Shown one piece after another: positions 1 to 11,819 of a stretch of 64,000 nt of DNA. Numbering within the stretch: the first letter of the stretch is position 1; every line of letters starts with the position of its first letter. A program made the translations under genes and the position numbers. Source of the DNA: Massospora cicadina. Its lineage: Eukaryota; Entomophthoromycota; Entomophthoromycetes; Entomophthorales; Entomophthoraceae. A model generated the notes under the pieces. That model was not told the origin of the DNA and did no database searches. It worked only from the letters and a program-made list of their open reading frames with translations. Where the stretch lies: assembly GCA_022478985.1 (NCBI GenBank), contig JAKSZP010005644.1, positions 1 through 64,000 on the forward strand, in the 5' to 3' direction.

Positions 1-2250
1 GATGGGATATTTATAGGGTTGGATTTAGTTTGTAATCTATCAGTGCTAATTAATTGCTGAGCGATCAAATCTTCAATCAATTGATCAGGATGAGTCTGAT
101 CGTTCTTATTAAACTTGATATATTGAGAGAAATTAAGCTCTCCTTCCAATGAATCCAGGGGAATCTATGGAGTAGAATATTCAAAGACAAGAGAATTTGG
201 CGAAATCCTGACACCAAGGCTCAACTTAAAACATAACCCAGCAAATGTCAGTTTAAATACTAGAATGGAGTACCTGTGTCACATCATTAATACTCAAGGG
301 ATATATCTTCAGCCTTAGAAGATGAAGGCTGTTAACGAATGGAAATTCCTGATTACAGGCAAGATGTACAAGTATCTTTAGGTATGGTGAGATACTATTA
401 CTGGTTTACACAAGGATTTTCTCAGCTGTATGAGTCTCTGTATCATCTACTCCAAGGTGAAGTGACTTTTCTCTTGTCCACTGAATGTTAGATTGCCTTC
501 AACAAGATGAAGTCAGTGCTAAATAAAGCTATTGTGCTATGTACCCTAACTTTGTCTGCCTTTTTTCACAATCTAATGCTTTGAAATTACTATTGGGGCT
601 GTGCTCTCTCAGAAGGATTAACAAGTATTAGAACACACAATAGCTTGGTTAAGGCGCGTAATTTATCAATCAGAAGAGCTTATATGGTAACTAGATTGTA
701 AATAGCTAGTAGTTATTTTTATCTGTAAACAACGCCTTGTTTATATTCATGGCACAAAATTCCAAGTGCTTACTGATTACATTTCTTTGCGGTGGCTATA
801 TAAAAGTAAAAGTCTGAAGGTAAGCTGTCAAGGTGGGTGTTGAAGCTCCAGTCTTATGACTATGATGTTATACATCAATCAGGGTCCTCTCATCAAAATT
901 TTGATGGAATTTCCTGGCTACACATTGTGTCCACGCTAATCCCGTATGCCTGAAAATAATTGAGAAAAACGCTCATAAATATGATAATGAAAAGCCTCTT
1001 CTTAGGCGTACAATGGATTGATTAATGAAAAAGATTAAAGTCTTGAATGGTGTACTATACAAATTTTGATAGTGACGTCAGAATGCGACTATATCCCACA
1101 CCTTCTGAACGAATTACTATTATTATGCAAGCTCATTGAATCATTAGGCACAGAGGACTAGTATAAAATGATAAATTAGATTCAACAGAGTTACTATTGG
1201 GAGTCAATGATTACAACATCCAGGGCATAATGATGATATACCATGAGTGCAAATAACAAGTTTTCTAAGGCATCCACTACTAATTACTGTTTAAGTCCAA
1301 CTGAGCGTGGCACATAATTTTGATTGACGTTAACCTCTATACTAGTCACAATTTCAACAATCGCTATATTATTGTGGCCATAGACCACTTACAAAGTGAG
1401 TCAAAGCTAAGCTCTTATGCAATATTGAGAAGTTACCAAAGACAAGTTTATCATGGAAAATATCATTCAAAGAATGAGTGTCTGTAGGTTATCATGATGA
1501 ACAATGTTACCAAAAAACTCAAAAATGATTTCATGACTGAACTGGACTATATGGATTAAGCTTTTTTTCTGCTCCATGCCATCCAGAGACCAATAGAGCC
1601 ATTGAAAGGGTTAAGGAACCTATAGCAAATTCTTTGTAATTCCGCTGCCTCTTCCCCTTCCCAATGGACCCTCACATCAATTTCACTGTTTTTGCCTGAA
1701 ACATTAGATGCCATAGTGCTACTAGATTCTTCTCTTTCCAATTACTGTACAGTCTTCAGCCCTTCTTACCATCCATATTATACTCCATTGTCAAGGTTGA
1801 AGATGTAGTCAAGCCTGAAGAATACTTTGATTGATTATTAAAGGCACTAAACAAGATTCAGACTGAGGCTTACGGGTCCGCCTTAACCAGAAAAAATTAA
1901 CCAGAAAGCACATTAAGCGTCCATTAAATTTTCTCACTAAAGTCTAACATGGGCAATTGGGTGGCTACTGCGACTCCAGAAGATTCACACAAACCCACAA
2001 GATGTCAACATACTGTAAAGGGCCATACATCATTTTTTGGAGCGCTCATCTTTTGATTTGAATAATAACAAGAGTTTGCTTAATGGAAATTATTTAATAG
2101 AGTAGATTCAAAGTTTCACTGACCTTACTCCAGCAATCAATTTCTCCAAAAGCTGCTTCGGTAGAATAAGTTGAAACAATGGGAAGCGTTATCAAAGGTG
2201 TTGACTTGACTTTAAAATAATTTTCTATCGAGTATCAATAGTTGATACTA
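1..2250 (+). pseudogene. Gypsy pol remnant: RT thumb, RNase H, integrase
   Basis: This is the 3' part of a Ty3/gypsy polyprotein gene, cut by the window start. Around 265-330 it translates to the RT thumb motif (YLCHIINTQG followed by a degenerate KMKAVNEW). At 750-930 it gives the RNase H end (LTDYISLRWLYK, then a YDYDVIHQSGSSHQN-like stretch). At 1110-1160 there is a degenerate integrase HHCC finger, at 1360-1400 the core motif YIIVAIDHL, and at 1577-1620 HPETNRAIERV, which contains the catalytic glutamate. A GPYII-type C-terminal motif lies near 2020. The reading frame is broken by many stops and shifts, so no protein can be made. Domain order fits gypsy; the lineage within gypsy is uncertain. 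Confidence 0.85.
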
Positions 2251-2560
2251 AAAACATAATCAGAATTCATCTAAGATGCTATATTGATTCCCTCTACTAT
2301 TTGGGAACACTAACCATTCCAGAATTGTCACGTGGCAATTTGCACCCTCTAAATCATTACTTTCCCATAAATGGGCAAGATTATAACCTAGTACTCATTG
2401 TACACATTGTGTCCATTGTACTCCCTGACAATCATGATTCTAGATTGGATACCTTAGTGATCCATGGCTAGAGTATTACTTATAAATACACTTATCTTCT
2501 ATCCTAATAAATTACAATCTGACCTTCCTTATCTTAGTTTCTCAACAGTTGCTCTTTTAG
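2250..2560. other. AT-rich stretch, possible LTR remnant
   Basis: No reading frame is visible here. The segment follows directly on the end of the gypsy pol remnant and holds a TATA-like stretch (TTATAAATACAC near 2480) followed by an AATAAA-like stretch near 2505, so it could be the decayed 3' LTR of that element. I did not find a matching second LTR in the window, so this is inference from position only. Confidence 0.25.
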
Positions 2561-4060
2561 TAAAGATTTACGATTACAAGGGTTGAAGATATTGAGTATA
2601 GTATAGCACTCAGTACAATATTCTGATAAATTTCCTTTTTTCTATACCAAGGTGTTACGATCATATGTGATTGACAAAAATTCCCAGATAAATTTATACC
2701 TGTGTCTGTAGAGTGCTTATTTTGCACTATGTAAGTGGTATCCTGCACTGACTACATCATCTTCATTATCATCATTTCCTTTAGTGTGTATATCCACCCA
2801 CTTAGCAGCATTGGTGAAATCCTTGGTATGGGGTGCTTCCTTCTCTCAGTATGTTCTTCTAAAAAGAACACCAAAAGTGTACAGGTTTATAGTTCTTGTG
2901 CAGGTAAGTTCTATCCAATGTCTTCAATCTAATGTTTTCTATGACTTATCTCTGGGCTCTTGTTCTTGTCATGAGTGACGTAGACAGTCTTTTTGGTTCT
3001 TTTGGGAATTTCCCTGATGCCTTGTTTTACGTTTTATAAGTTCCTTGGACATCAAATAAAGTTTCCTTGATGGCCTATAGTGACACCGCGGCCTTGATAG
3101 GTAAGGTAATGTGCATCTTTAAGCGCAAGTGCATCTCTAGGATACTCAGTAACACCCTTTTAGCTTTGCTAGATCCAAGGCTCCAGTTATCCATAGTTGC
3201 TGACATTGAAGTAGTAATGAGTGGCATAGCTAGTGACTGACTCAGTCTTCCCCATCTTCATGAGCAAGAAGTCTTGTTTCATGTTCAGGATGTCTTGATC
3301 GCTTACAAAAACTGACAGATAAATGTTCTTCACTTCAGTCAAGGTTAAGTCAAGACGTAAGCTTGCACTGAGAATATCTTAACCTTGAGACTCTGGCAAC
3401 CTTATATGTATCAAACCTTTTGGAAATCACTCAAGCCATCCTTACTGTTTTAGTACATCTGAAAGAAGCCTGCAATGGTTTCCTCGCCAGATGTATACAT
3501 GGTCTTGAAGTAGATCTTGAAGTTTGGGTCCTTACAATAGAAACACGTACCATTCATGATGGCGTGGCAACCAATTAAGTGGCCAATATTGAGGTCTCTA
3601 ATTGGGTAGTTGCTCAAGATAAGGTAGGTTCTGGTTGTGGTACAGCCCAAAGTTGAGCTTTTAACTCACCCAGATTCTTTTCAATGGTGTAATATATTAA
3701 ATCAATATGGTCTAAACACTTTTAATAATTGTTTAAGCTGAGGATGTTCATTTCATTGTCATTATCAAGTAATAATAGTCTGTCCTCGTTCTCATTGATG
3801 GTTATTTCAATCCTCTTCACAGCTGAAGGTCACTCAAGATTGGCAAGGTGGCAATGTGGGCTCTTCTACCAGTCTCCTCAACGCATTTAAGCTGGATTCT
3901 TAAATCTGAAATAATAGCTTAAATGTTCAGAATTTTTAAAGAATGCTTTTCTATCTCTCCAGGTTTTCAGCGGAATATTTACCATATTGGGCATCCAAAT
4001 CCTCATAATAAATCTGTTTTAGATATCAAATGCGCTTCACTATGGTCTGATGGTGTCATA
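2560..4060 (-). pseudogene. Degenerate gypsy-type gag remnant
   Basis: Read on the minus strand, 2990-3450 gives a capsid-like passage in several frames (a segment ending LMKMGKTESVTSYATHYY and a run of similar hydrophilic helices), the style of LTR-retrotransposon capsid proteins. Upstream in the sense direction (3450-3650) is a 66-codon open segment with a CFYC pair that could be the relic of a zinc site. A primer-binding-site match lies just beyond at 4061-4075, in the orientation expected if gag starts to its left. Stops and frame changes are frequent. Assignment to gag is moderate; I see no protease or RT belonging to it. Confidence 0.4.
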
Positions 4061-4075
4061 CCTGTAGTGAGCACT
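4061..4075 (-). other. Primer-binding-site-like match
   Basis: The plus strand reads CCTGTAGTGAGCACT, the reverse complement of the core of the site found behind LTRs elsewhere in the window (TGGTGCTCACTACAGG). It sits at the 5' edge of the minus-strand gag remnant. The terminal TGG is not preserved, so the element is probably old. Confidence 0.4.
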
Positions 4076-4550
4076 CTGTTGGCTTCTCAGCCTTTGCTCA
4101 CTTAGCTTGGATGGTCAACTTGCTGTTAAGGGGTTCTTTTACACAAAGATTATACATAAGGCAACCCTCTGAAGGTACATGGTAATCCACATGACTGAAA
4201 CTTCTTTTGAAGCTACCCAATGTATCAACAATGATTGGATGAAAATGTTCATCGCCCTGTTTGTGGTATCCTGTTTGACAATTTTAAACATAAGATTGAT
4301 ATGACATAACACAAGACTCACCGTCAAATTGACCTACCACTCACCCTTCATTATCAGCAACCAAAAGTATCCTTTTAAATGAGTGTAAGGTTCCTTATAT
4401 CCCAGACTTGTTATTGGCGATCTCTACACTTTACACAATATAAGTGAAAACAAAGGATATACCTTGTTATTCTTGATATAAAGCTTCTTTTTTTAGAAAA
4501 AACAATTTTTTATACTTCATGAATAACTCTCAAAATAAACTAAAAGTGAA
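4076..4550 (-). other. Possible decayed 5' LTR
   Basis: No coding potential that I can defend. Its position next to the primer-binding-like match suggests the LTR of the minus-strand gag remnant, but I found no partner copy in the window, so the limits are unknown. Confidence 0.25.
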
Positions 4551-5350
4551 TTTATAATAAAGTTTTGATGGGGTAAGGAAATATTGTAGGAGCTTCATGA
4601 ACCCTGGTCAGTTTCTTCTTGATCTCCACCTTGGTGGAGGCATTCATTTAGAAAATGTTTGTATCCGCAAGCTCTGTCTCACGGTGGAAATCCCTGAACA
4701 GAATGTTTAGAGGACCCTTTAATCAATGCCTGTTTCTGGGTCTGGGACTGCTATACCACTTCTGGTTATTGCTTCTTCTCCTAAATTTGTAATATGCTGA
4801 TTGTATCACAATTTGTATGATGGCGCTACACTGATGTACCTTGCTTCAGGGTTTTGACTTACCTTCAATAATGGTTGATTGCCTTTATGTGTGGTATTAG
4901 ATGAAAGGTTTAATCCATTTTAATGAAGTACTTTGTCCAAAGGTATTTTGGTCCTTTATTAATCATTGGCCATTTTGGTTAATATTACTCAATCATTAGT
5001 TGATCATACACTATCTCGCAGGCCTAAAAGGTATTGAAAAGGTCACATTTAGTAGTTTTGGTGGCGGAATTGTCACCTTCACATATTTCAATAGCTTTAT
5101 TCAGCAGGCTTAAATTAATTTGAGCGAATTCATACCAACTGGCTGGTAAATTTCTTAGGATGTTATAACTATAAAGAGAGGTTCATCGCCTTTAACCTCT
5201 TTTTGATCTTGCATATGTAAATCTTGAGGTAGTTGTATACTTGCAGGGTTCTTTCCAGAGAGCGAAGGATCATCATCTAGTTTACTCATGGCAGGTTTAA
5301 CAACAGTAGGATTATGAGTATAAGAGGTGTACAGAGAAGCCTTTAAAGGT
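4550..5350 (-). pseudogene. Unassigned degenerate coding remnant
   Basis: On the minus strand, 5130-5340 reads as a fairly long hydrophilic open stretch (containing VVKPAMSKLDDDPSLSGKN and, after an interruption, a Lys/Glu-rich part). It continues in shifted frames to about 4600. The composition looks protein-coding, not random, but I recognise no domain. It could be an N-terminal gag region or part of another transposon. Adjacent remnants are all retroelements, so a host gene is unlikely. Confidence 0.25.
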
Positions 5351-5914
5351 AAAAATTATTTTGCTGCAACAGAATCATGAGCTTTACATGAGAAGGCAAG
5401 ATCAAAGCTTCTTTTAAAGGGGTAGAAACTTATAAAACTAGTTGGTTTGAAAATCTGGGCTATCTCAATGATGGCTGCACTTGCATAAGAGAAGAGGTTC
5501 CCATACATGACCCAAATGCTATTCCTTAGACTTCTTCAGGGGATCACTAAGGGTACTATAAAACAACGCCCAGGAATGCATTAGGTAAAGAGCTAGTCCC
5601 TAAGTTGGGTAAGCAACCAGAGGAGGAGGCTATAATTGGTTAGCCCAGGAGCGCTTTGACAGTGGCTGGAAGATGCAAAGTGGAGGCGAATAACCGACTT
5701 ATACATGGGCTTCAGGAGTTGAATCCGTTGAGTTGATAAAAGGTTGGAGAAGCACAGAAGCGAGTAGGTTAGCAGAATTAAAAGTCTGAGTAAGGCCAAA
5801 TTAAGTTATTAAAGCAAGAAAAGAAGATAGGACATAGTTTTTTTAAATCAGTGTCAGATAAAAGATATCAGACATGATGCAAAGAGTATTGCCCAATTTG
5901 CTCTCAAAACAGAA
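5351..5914. other. No recognisable feature
   Basis: Open segments are short and on both strands, and I see no conserved motif. It lies between the unassigned minus-strand remnant and sequence homologous to the pol end of the downstream gypsy element, so it is probably decayed retroelement DNA. Confidence 0.4.
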
Positions 5915-6129
5915 TTAAAGCCTAAACCCAAGAAGGGTTTAGAAGAGTTATTTCAATTAATCATACAAAAAGCTGATAGTCATTATTATCAAATCCTTAT
6001 CAGTTTGTTCCGTCAGAGAAATTTTAGCCTAAGGTACACCATGATGAAATCCTGCCTAATCCAAATGAAGGATCATTGGAATATCAGGAGATCATTAAAC
6101 TAGGTGTATCATGAGGAAGTAAATTAAGA
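5915..6129 (+). pseudogene. Second copy of a family 1 pol 3' end
   Basis: This stretch aligns by eye with 12930-13147, the 3' end of the family 1 pol gene and its polypurine tract. Both share an AAGAAGGG(T/G)TTA start, a degenerate reading with ILPNPNEGS here and ILSNQNEDS there, and a purine run (GAGGAAGTAAATTAAGA here) directly before an LTR. It therefore belongs to an upstream family 1 copy whose body has been lost or replaced, and shows that the LTR at 6130 has internal sequence on its left side as well. Confidence 0.6.
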
Positions 6130-7501
6130 TGAACCCATAAAAGGGTAATAATAAAGAATCTGCCCAATATTTTCCCTAATGCTTACTAAGTCTCAACTCA
6201 CTTGGTGCAAATAAACTATCTTTTTGTTTATTAAAATAGGATACAAAGGCATTATGCAATCTAAATGCATCAATCAACCAAGCGCCACCCATCTGGATTT
6301 CCCACTTTTTTATCTTATAATCTTTATCCTTGTGTGGTTTATTTTTTTAAATATAACGTCCAATATTCCCTATCCTATACTATAATGGAGTTGCATCATT
6401 AGTTATACATCTTTTTTGGTACTTGACCTCAATAAGCCCATTTTCTCTGTACTTACCATAAGTTAAATTCTCTAGCTGATGGGACTTAAGCGTTGACTTG
6501 AAACCTTCTGTCATGATCTGATGATATGATTGAGGGGATGAACTCTAAGGATAATGCTGGTCAGGAGGTAAAAAAGGTTAAGTTAACAGGCCTTCCTGAC
6601 CTCAAACATAAACTGGACCAACGCTGGGTTCAGGCGAGATATGTCAGGTTGAACATGTGGGATGTGCATGATGCTCTACCCTGTGTTACAGTAGGGGCGT
6701 TAACGTGCACCAGCTATATCATGAATAATGACGGTTAAATTTGGTTGCTCAGTAAATGGGGTTTCAGAACTCGTTCATTTTCAAAATTTCTAACTTGGGT
6801 CAGCCTTGCCTACAATCAATAACTCAAGTTTGGTCAATCCTGATCTATAGTACCCTAGCCAATGGAAGCATGTGCTTATTGGTTCACTTAGGCTTAGCAC
6901 CACTTCCACTGAATGATGATTACCCCCCAATTGTTCATATATGTCTCCTTAAGAACAACCTTCCTCATTGGTCAAATTTCCTAATAAAAGTCCCCATTAA
7001 GTTTTACATATTTAATATGGTTCCTTGGGCGAACATGTGCATGGACCTCCTCAAGGAGGTCTTAAACAGCGGTGGTCAGTTTAAAATAACTAAATTATCA
7101 CCCATAACTTGTGTACCGCTTGGGCGCCATGGTCCCCTCCAGATCAAAGCGCCCAAGCACTCCTGCACTGATCTTCACTTAGATATGGACTCCTCTTTGA
7201 GGTCCAACCAAGTTTGGTATTTATTTGATCTCTTCTACTATATACCGCACTGTACATCCTTGCCTGTGTCCTATTTTCTCTGGTATCCTCCGCGGTGCCA
7301 TGTTTACCATCCTGCTACTGACAGTTCCCTGGCGGTGTGGCTGTGCATCTCGCACCATCTCACTGGGAATGGGAGAGTTGTAGACAATCTAATTACGCTT
7401 TCAAAAATAATACACTTGTTGTGCGTCTTAGACGGCTTCAAGTATTGATTGTCAGGCTTCTTGGGCACAGCACCATCAAGCTCAAAGTTGGAATCCATAC
7501 A
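6130..7501 (+). repeat. 5' LTR of the family 1 element (with insert)
   Basis: Segments 6130-6507 and 7399-7501 align with the 3' LTR (13148-13463 plus 18715-18872). Shared blocks include AGCCACCCATCTGGATTTCC in the 3' copy (AGCGCCACCC... here), the GGGACTTA(A/G) segment, ACTTGTTGTGC and TCAAGCTCAAAG. The LTR ends CATACA and a primer-binding site follows after three bases. The ~890 bp between 6508 and 7398 have no counterpart in the 3' LTR. Confidence 0.75.
6756..7448 (+). CDS. 230-codon ORF in LTR insert, unknown function
   Basis: An uninterrupted 230-codon frame begins at ATG 6756, inside the segment present only in the 5' LTR of the family 1 element, and runs about 50 bp past the insert edge into LTR sequence. 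The protein is rich in Leu, Pro, Ser and His, with no motif that I recognise and no clear signal peptide or membrane span. Local GC is higher than in the neighbouring LTR. In a region where all real gypsy frames are shattered, an open frame this long is notable, but it could still be chance in GC-richer DNA. I do not assign a function. Confidence 0.25.
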   Translation: MGFQNSFIFKISNLGQPCLQSITQVWSILIYSTLANGSMCLLVHLGLAPLPLNDDYPPIVHICLLKNNLPHWSNFLIKVPIKFYIFNMVPWANMCMDLLKEVLNSGGQFKITKLSPITCVPLGRHGPLQIKAPKHSCTDLHLDMDSSLRSNQVWYLFDLFYYIPHCTSLPVSYFLWYPPRCHVYHPATDSSLAVWLCISHHLTGNGRVVDNLITLSKIIHLLCVLDGFKY

Positions 7502-7504
7502 TGA

Positions 7505-7521
7505 TGGTGCTCATACAGTGG
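7505..7521 (+). other. Primer-binding site of the family 1 element
   Basis: TGGTGCTCATACAGTGG follows the 5' LTR end after a three-base gap and matches the site TGGTGCTCACTACAGGGG at 38191 with a small deletion and one change. It begins with TGG, as expected for pairing to a tRNA CCA end. I cannot name the tRNA. Confidence 0.65.
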
Positions 7522-7929
7522 TTCATATAACGCTTGACAAACATTCTCCTAATTGATCACACAGTGGAAGAAAACCTGATTGTAGTGTAGCCTGCTGGGT
7601 GCACAACGGAAATGGAGCAGAAGATGACCCAATGTGAAGTCCACCCATCTTCACATTTGTATAAGTTTGAGAGAACCTAATGGAGTTTCCAAAACCTCAT
7701 CATAAGATATTGATTTTAGGTAAAGGAGTTTGATTCATACTTTGTGGATTCATTAACCCAGGAGAAAGATCCAGCTTTGTAAAAGGAACCGCTATGGACA
7801 GGACTGTCATTAACATATATTTAAATCATTCTCAGAGACATACGATTCAAGTGTGAATCTATCTCACTTTATCAAGTGATTTTTATACTCTGCACTCTAT
7901 CATATCCTGAATTTAATAGGAGTCCATAT

Positions 7930-9760
7930 TGTGGAACTCTTCCATCATATAAATACATAAGGGCATTATGAAGCCTATGAACACGGATATAAATTTGCAT
8001 TAAGAAATATTGAGGACAACCGCCACTTGATCAAAGCTAACCGTTCTACATCACTAAGGTCCATAATCAAATGGGGACTATTAATTCTGATGTTATCAAG
8101 AATGTAGAGGAAACTATGAAATTCTCAAAAAGGACATTAAAGAGTCAAATGAAAAAACCATACAATTACTTGAAGCCTTCACCCAAGAGCTCTGAAGACA
8201 AGATACCAAAGTTCATGGTGAAATGGTGGTCCAAGCATCTTCTAGTTGTCATAGTGAGTAGGGGCAGATTAAGCTCCTTGAGGCCCAGCTAGAGAAAGCC
8301 CTAAGACAAAATGGTGAGTTGGAAGTCCATTATACTCTGAGACTTAATCACTAAAACTCAACATAATTTCCAGAGTGGCCCGTTTTGAGCAAGATATTAC
8401 ATTTTGTGTGACTCAGGTGTCTACTCATTCAATTACTGAGTGACTCAACTAAGTACAGTCTTGCTTGGAAAGCAAATCTCCTAGTTGAGAGGATAAAAAT
8501 CAAGTTTACTGTTGGCTCAATGAAGATGAGTAATTCTGGGATACTCTCACAGAAGAGCTAGAAACCAAGACTTACAAGCCTTCTCAGAGTACTGAATGCA
8601 AAGAGATGAAGGAGGAATTGAATCGGCACATTAGAGTATTAGAAGATGAGAAAAAATTCTTGTCAACTTACCTCTCATCCGCTCATCAAAAGTTCATGAT
8701 CTGGGTATCCACGCTAAAAACTTAGGAATGGTAAATCCATTCTCAAAAGACAAATTAGTCTGTTGGAGGTCATGCCAAGACTTTTCTGAAGGAAATAAAT
8801 CAACATCTCAATCCTCTACAGGGTTAAATATGTTGAATTACGCGTCAAGTTGAACAGAGCTATACATGTACCAATTCTACTGAATCTGATGCTCCCAAAG
8901 TACACGTCATTACAGGACTGGAGGCCACTAAAGTCAAACAGACCTTCAAAAGATAAGTTTACACCTTGCAAAGGGAGTATCACATCTTTCCTCTACATCT
9001 ATGAAGCCATGATGGAAGGTGCGACTGATCATCAAAAAGTTAAGCATAGTTTATCTTGTTTAAGCCATATGGCTCAAGAGGCTATAGTAACTCATATAGA
9101 AGACCTCCATAGCTGGAGAGAAAAGAAGTAAGCGCACATCTAAGAAATCAGGTCCAAGAAAAGCCTGAGTATGAAGAAACAGGCTTTCATGAAAATTGCT
9201 CTGCGCCAAATAAAACCCTGGCCAAATTTGTGGATCATTTCTATGTTGAGGCTCAAACCCTGTTGACCATGAAAATTCTTACAATGGACAGTGCCGTAGC
9301 TGCCATCTTTTCTAAGTTACATAGTAATTCAAACTGGTCATGCATGTCGCATCTGTTAAACAGAGCCTCAACTCTAACTTAGATATTAAAATAACACCTG
9401 CTCGATTCAGCTTATATTCACAATCCAGAAACCTGCCAAAAGTTTTACACGAAACTCAAAGTGTATACCATGAAGGAATCAAAGCCTAAGAATTTGAGAA
9501 GCCCAAGTGTGGCTACTGAATGATGACAAACACACCAAAGACATGTGTTTAAAAAGAGCCATGCCCTTGTCAAGCATGGAAATTTGCTGTTGGCTTAGGG
9601 TCAGGTACCTCTAAAGATGACCAACTTAAAGTACCTGAAGACAAAACATTGCCAATTGCGCATCTTGTGTGCATTGTGAAATTTTAGTGACAACTCTGAA
9701 GGGGATTATGAGGATACAGGATATTACATTCTAGGTACACTCTCTGAGCTTACTATTCTG
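7930..9760 (+). pseudogene. Family 1 gag, degenerate
   Basis: The clearest part is 8930-9120, where the frame reads KDKFTPCKGSITSFLYIYEA followed by MMEGATDHQKVKHSLSCLSH. This matches the minus-strand gag at 22440-22590 (KDKFIPGEGSIASFLYVYEE). Farther on, 9215-9310 reads a capsid-like FVDHF-VEAQTLLTMK stretch that parallels FYLETQMLLTSK in the other copy. Upstream (8070-8700) is a charged, probably coiled-coil N-terminal region. Several stops and shifts interrupt the gene. Gag would form the cytoplasmic particle in which reverse transcription takes place. Confidence 0.65.
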
Positions 9761-9969
9761 GACTGACTGAAAACTAAAAAATAAACAACGCCAAGGTTGC
9801 AGAAGGAATTTACCTCAGTTAAGTTATTAAGTGCCCCATAATAATTTGATACAACCAGTGATGCTGATCAAAACCTTGACTTGTTGATCTGACTCATATC
9901 AAGCGTGCACATTTTACTGGAAATCAAGAAGAAATATTATGGGACTACCTGGAAGCTCAATGCAACGCG

Positions 9970-10380
9970 TTAACTTAAAGAGGTGTTTGCTCTCCCACTA
10001 AAGTTTTGACAAATCATTGCCAAAGTAGAAGTGGTAATTCAGATGATCTTAAGTATGGTTTTTTTAAATAACTGATCCCCTATCAGTGATGTCTCATCCC
10101 ATCTCGTCAAGAAGATTAAGCACGCCACCTAACCTCAAATATACTCAAGAGTATAGCACTGCCAGTGCAAACAACATCAAGGAAATAGGTGCAAACTCTC
10201 CCCTGCCAATTTAGGTTAACAAATCAGTTTTCTCTGCTGCCAAAATTTCCCTGAAAACAGTCAGTATGTTATACTTATCAGGAAACAGTTTTATTAATGA
10301 ATATGAAGGAGTCATTAATCTGAAAGAAGGATATTTATTACTATCCAGATATGAAGTTCACTTTGTTCTGGATAATAAAT
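9970..10380 (+). pseudogene. Family 1 aspartic protease, inactivated
   Basis: The stretch KEVFALPLKF then IIAKVEVVIQ aligns with the start of the protease in the element at 20002-24824 (EVLALLPPF then LTKVEVVIQ). Where the relative has the catalytic LDTGSPVN, this copy reads LNN, a stop, then SPISD, so the active-site aspartate and the glycine are both lost. The downstream flap and C-terminal blocks (LVKKIKHA, then in another frame YEGVINLKEGYLLLS) still align. Family function would be Gag-Pol processing. Confidence 0.65.
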
Positions 10381-10439
10381 ACACCAGCAAGAAGGGTTAC
10401 CCCAAACTTATCGAAGCCATATAGGAAGTTAAAGGTAGC

Positions 10440-11230
10440 TGAGCAATACAACAAGACCAGCTCAAGCAGATATTAAAAGATGGCTTATTGTGCACTCCCA
10501 GAGTCCATGATGGTCCCAACTGTTACTCATAAAGAAAATTGGTGGTCACAGAAAAGTGATGGATTACAGGAAGCAAAACAGACTCACTAAGAAGGAAAGC
10601 TAATCAACTACATCAATTGATGATGATCTGGTCCAACTTTCCATATTAAATTACTTCTCCATGAGGGACCTCGCCAGTATCTAAGAAAGATGGATCTGTC
10701 TCCTGAGGATAAGGAGAATGCGCGATGAAAAACATAGGAATATTATATTTCACCCTACCCAGCTCATTCATGAATTATGCAATGCTCCCGCCTCAAATCA
10801 ACAGGGTATGGAGCACAACATACAAGATCTCAAATTAAGCTGCCTGATTGTATTTAAATGACAAATGGTGTTTAAAAAACCTTTACCAATTATCTAGCCC
10901 ACATCAAGTCAGTTTTACAATAACTACATGAGAACCACATCAAACTCAAACCAGTGAAGTGTACCTTTTTTCTACAGGAATTGGAGTTTTTAGGATATTC
11001 CATATCATAGGAAAGAATCAATAATTTCATGATAAAGTTGAAGCGATCTCCAAAGTTCTTGATTCAAAGAGACTCTAAGAGATACAGGTATTCTTAGGAA
11101 TAATGGGATATTACCATCAATTTATCCCTAATTTCACTCAACTTACTGAAACTATTATCCTTTTGCTTTCCAAGAACACCCATTTTATATGGGTGTAAAG
11201 CAAAGTGCTGCCTTTTAGACCATTAAGGTT
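10440..11230 (+). pseudogene. Family 1 reverse transcriptase, degenerate
   Basis: Recognisable RT blocks in broken frames: KVMDYRKQNRLTKKE near 10555-10600 (the VDYRxLNxLTxKD block), SMRDLAS near 10660, VYLND near 10850 (the YLDD box, with loss of one aspartate), then ELEFLGYSIS near 10980 and EIQVFLGIMGYYHQFIPNFT near 11080-11140 (thumb and connection). Many stop codons are present. Confidence 0.8.
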
Positions 11231-11580
11231 TGCTGAGGGGAAGACTGTACTACAACATCTGGACTACAGAAAGCAATTCATCCTTTTTACAGATAATTCT
11301 GGCTTAATAGTAAAAGCAGTTCTCTCTTAACCGGATGAGGAAGGCATTGACCATCTGATGTCCTATTACATCAAAACGCTTTCAAAAGCTTAGCAAAACT
11401 ACAGTGTCACAAAGAAAGAGTGCTTATATGTTCTGACGGTGAAACTTTTCTGGCCCTTCTTGTATAGCACAATTTTTACAGTTGTTGCAGACCATGATTT
11501 TAAGAATGGCTGCAAACATGAAGGTCCAACAGGAAGACTAGCCCATTGAGTTCCTGAACTACAGCACTATGACATGAATA
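11230..11580 (+). pseudogene. Family 1 RNase H, degenerate
   Basis: FILFTDNSG near 11280 corresponds to the FxLxTDAS start of gypsy RNase H. It is followed by VKAVLS, YYIKTLSKA and NYSVTKKECLYVLT, in the canonical order and spacing. Stops replace a glutamine-like position and others. It follows RT without a gap, as in gypsy pol. Confidence 0.75.
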
Positions 11581-11819
11581 TTGTCCATTGAGCTGAACAA
11601 AGCACATGAGCATATATAAACTGAATATAATGCCCCTAATACATCAAGATGATGGCGAAGCTGAAAAATTACATGACCTACATATAAGGCAAACTCTTGG
11701 GAGGACGAAGATGAACCAGTAAAAAAGATTCTAGTACAACACACTCAGATTATGAAAGTTTTCAACAGATTATTATACAAGAAAGTTAGATATGACTGGC
11801 TACTTACTTGCGACCTTTA

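Noticed and set aside
2735..2978. Two overlapping plus-strand frames of about 65 codons
   Set aside because: The region reads as degenerate gag on the minus strand; both frames are Ser/Phe-rich chance products.
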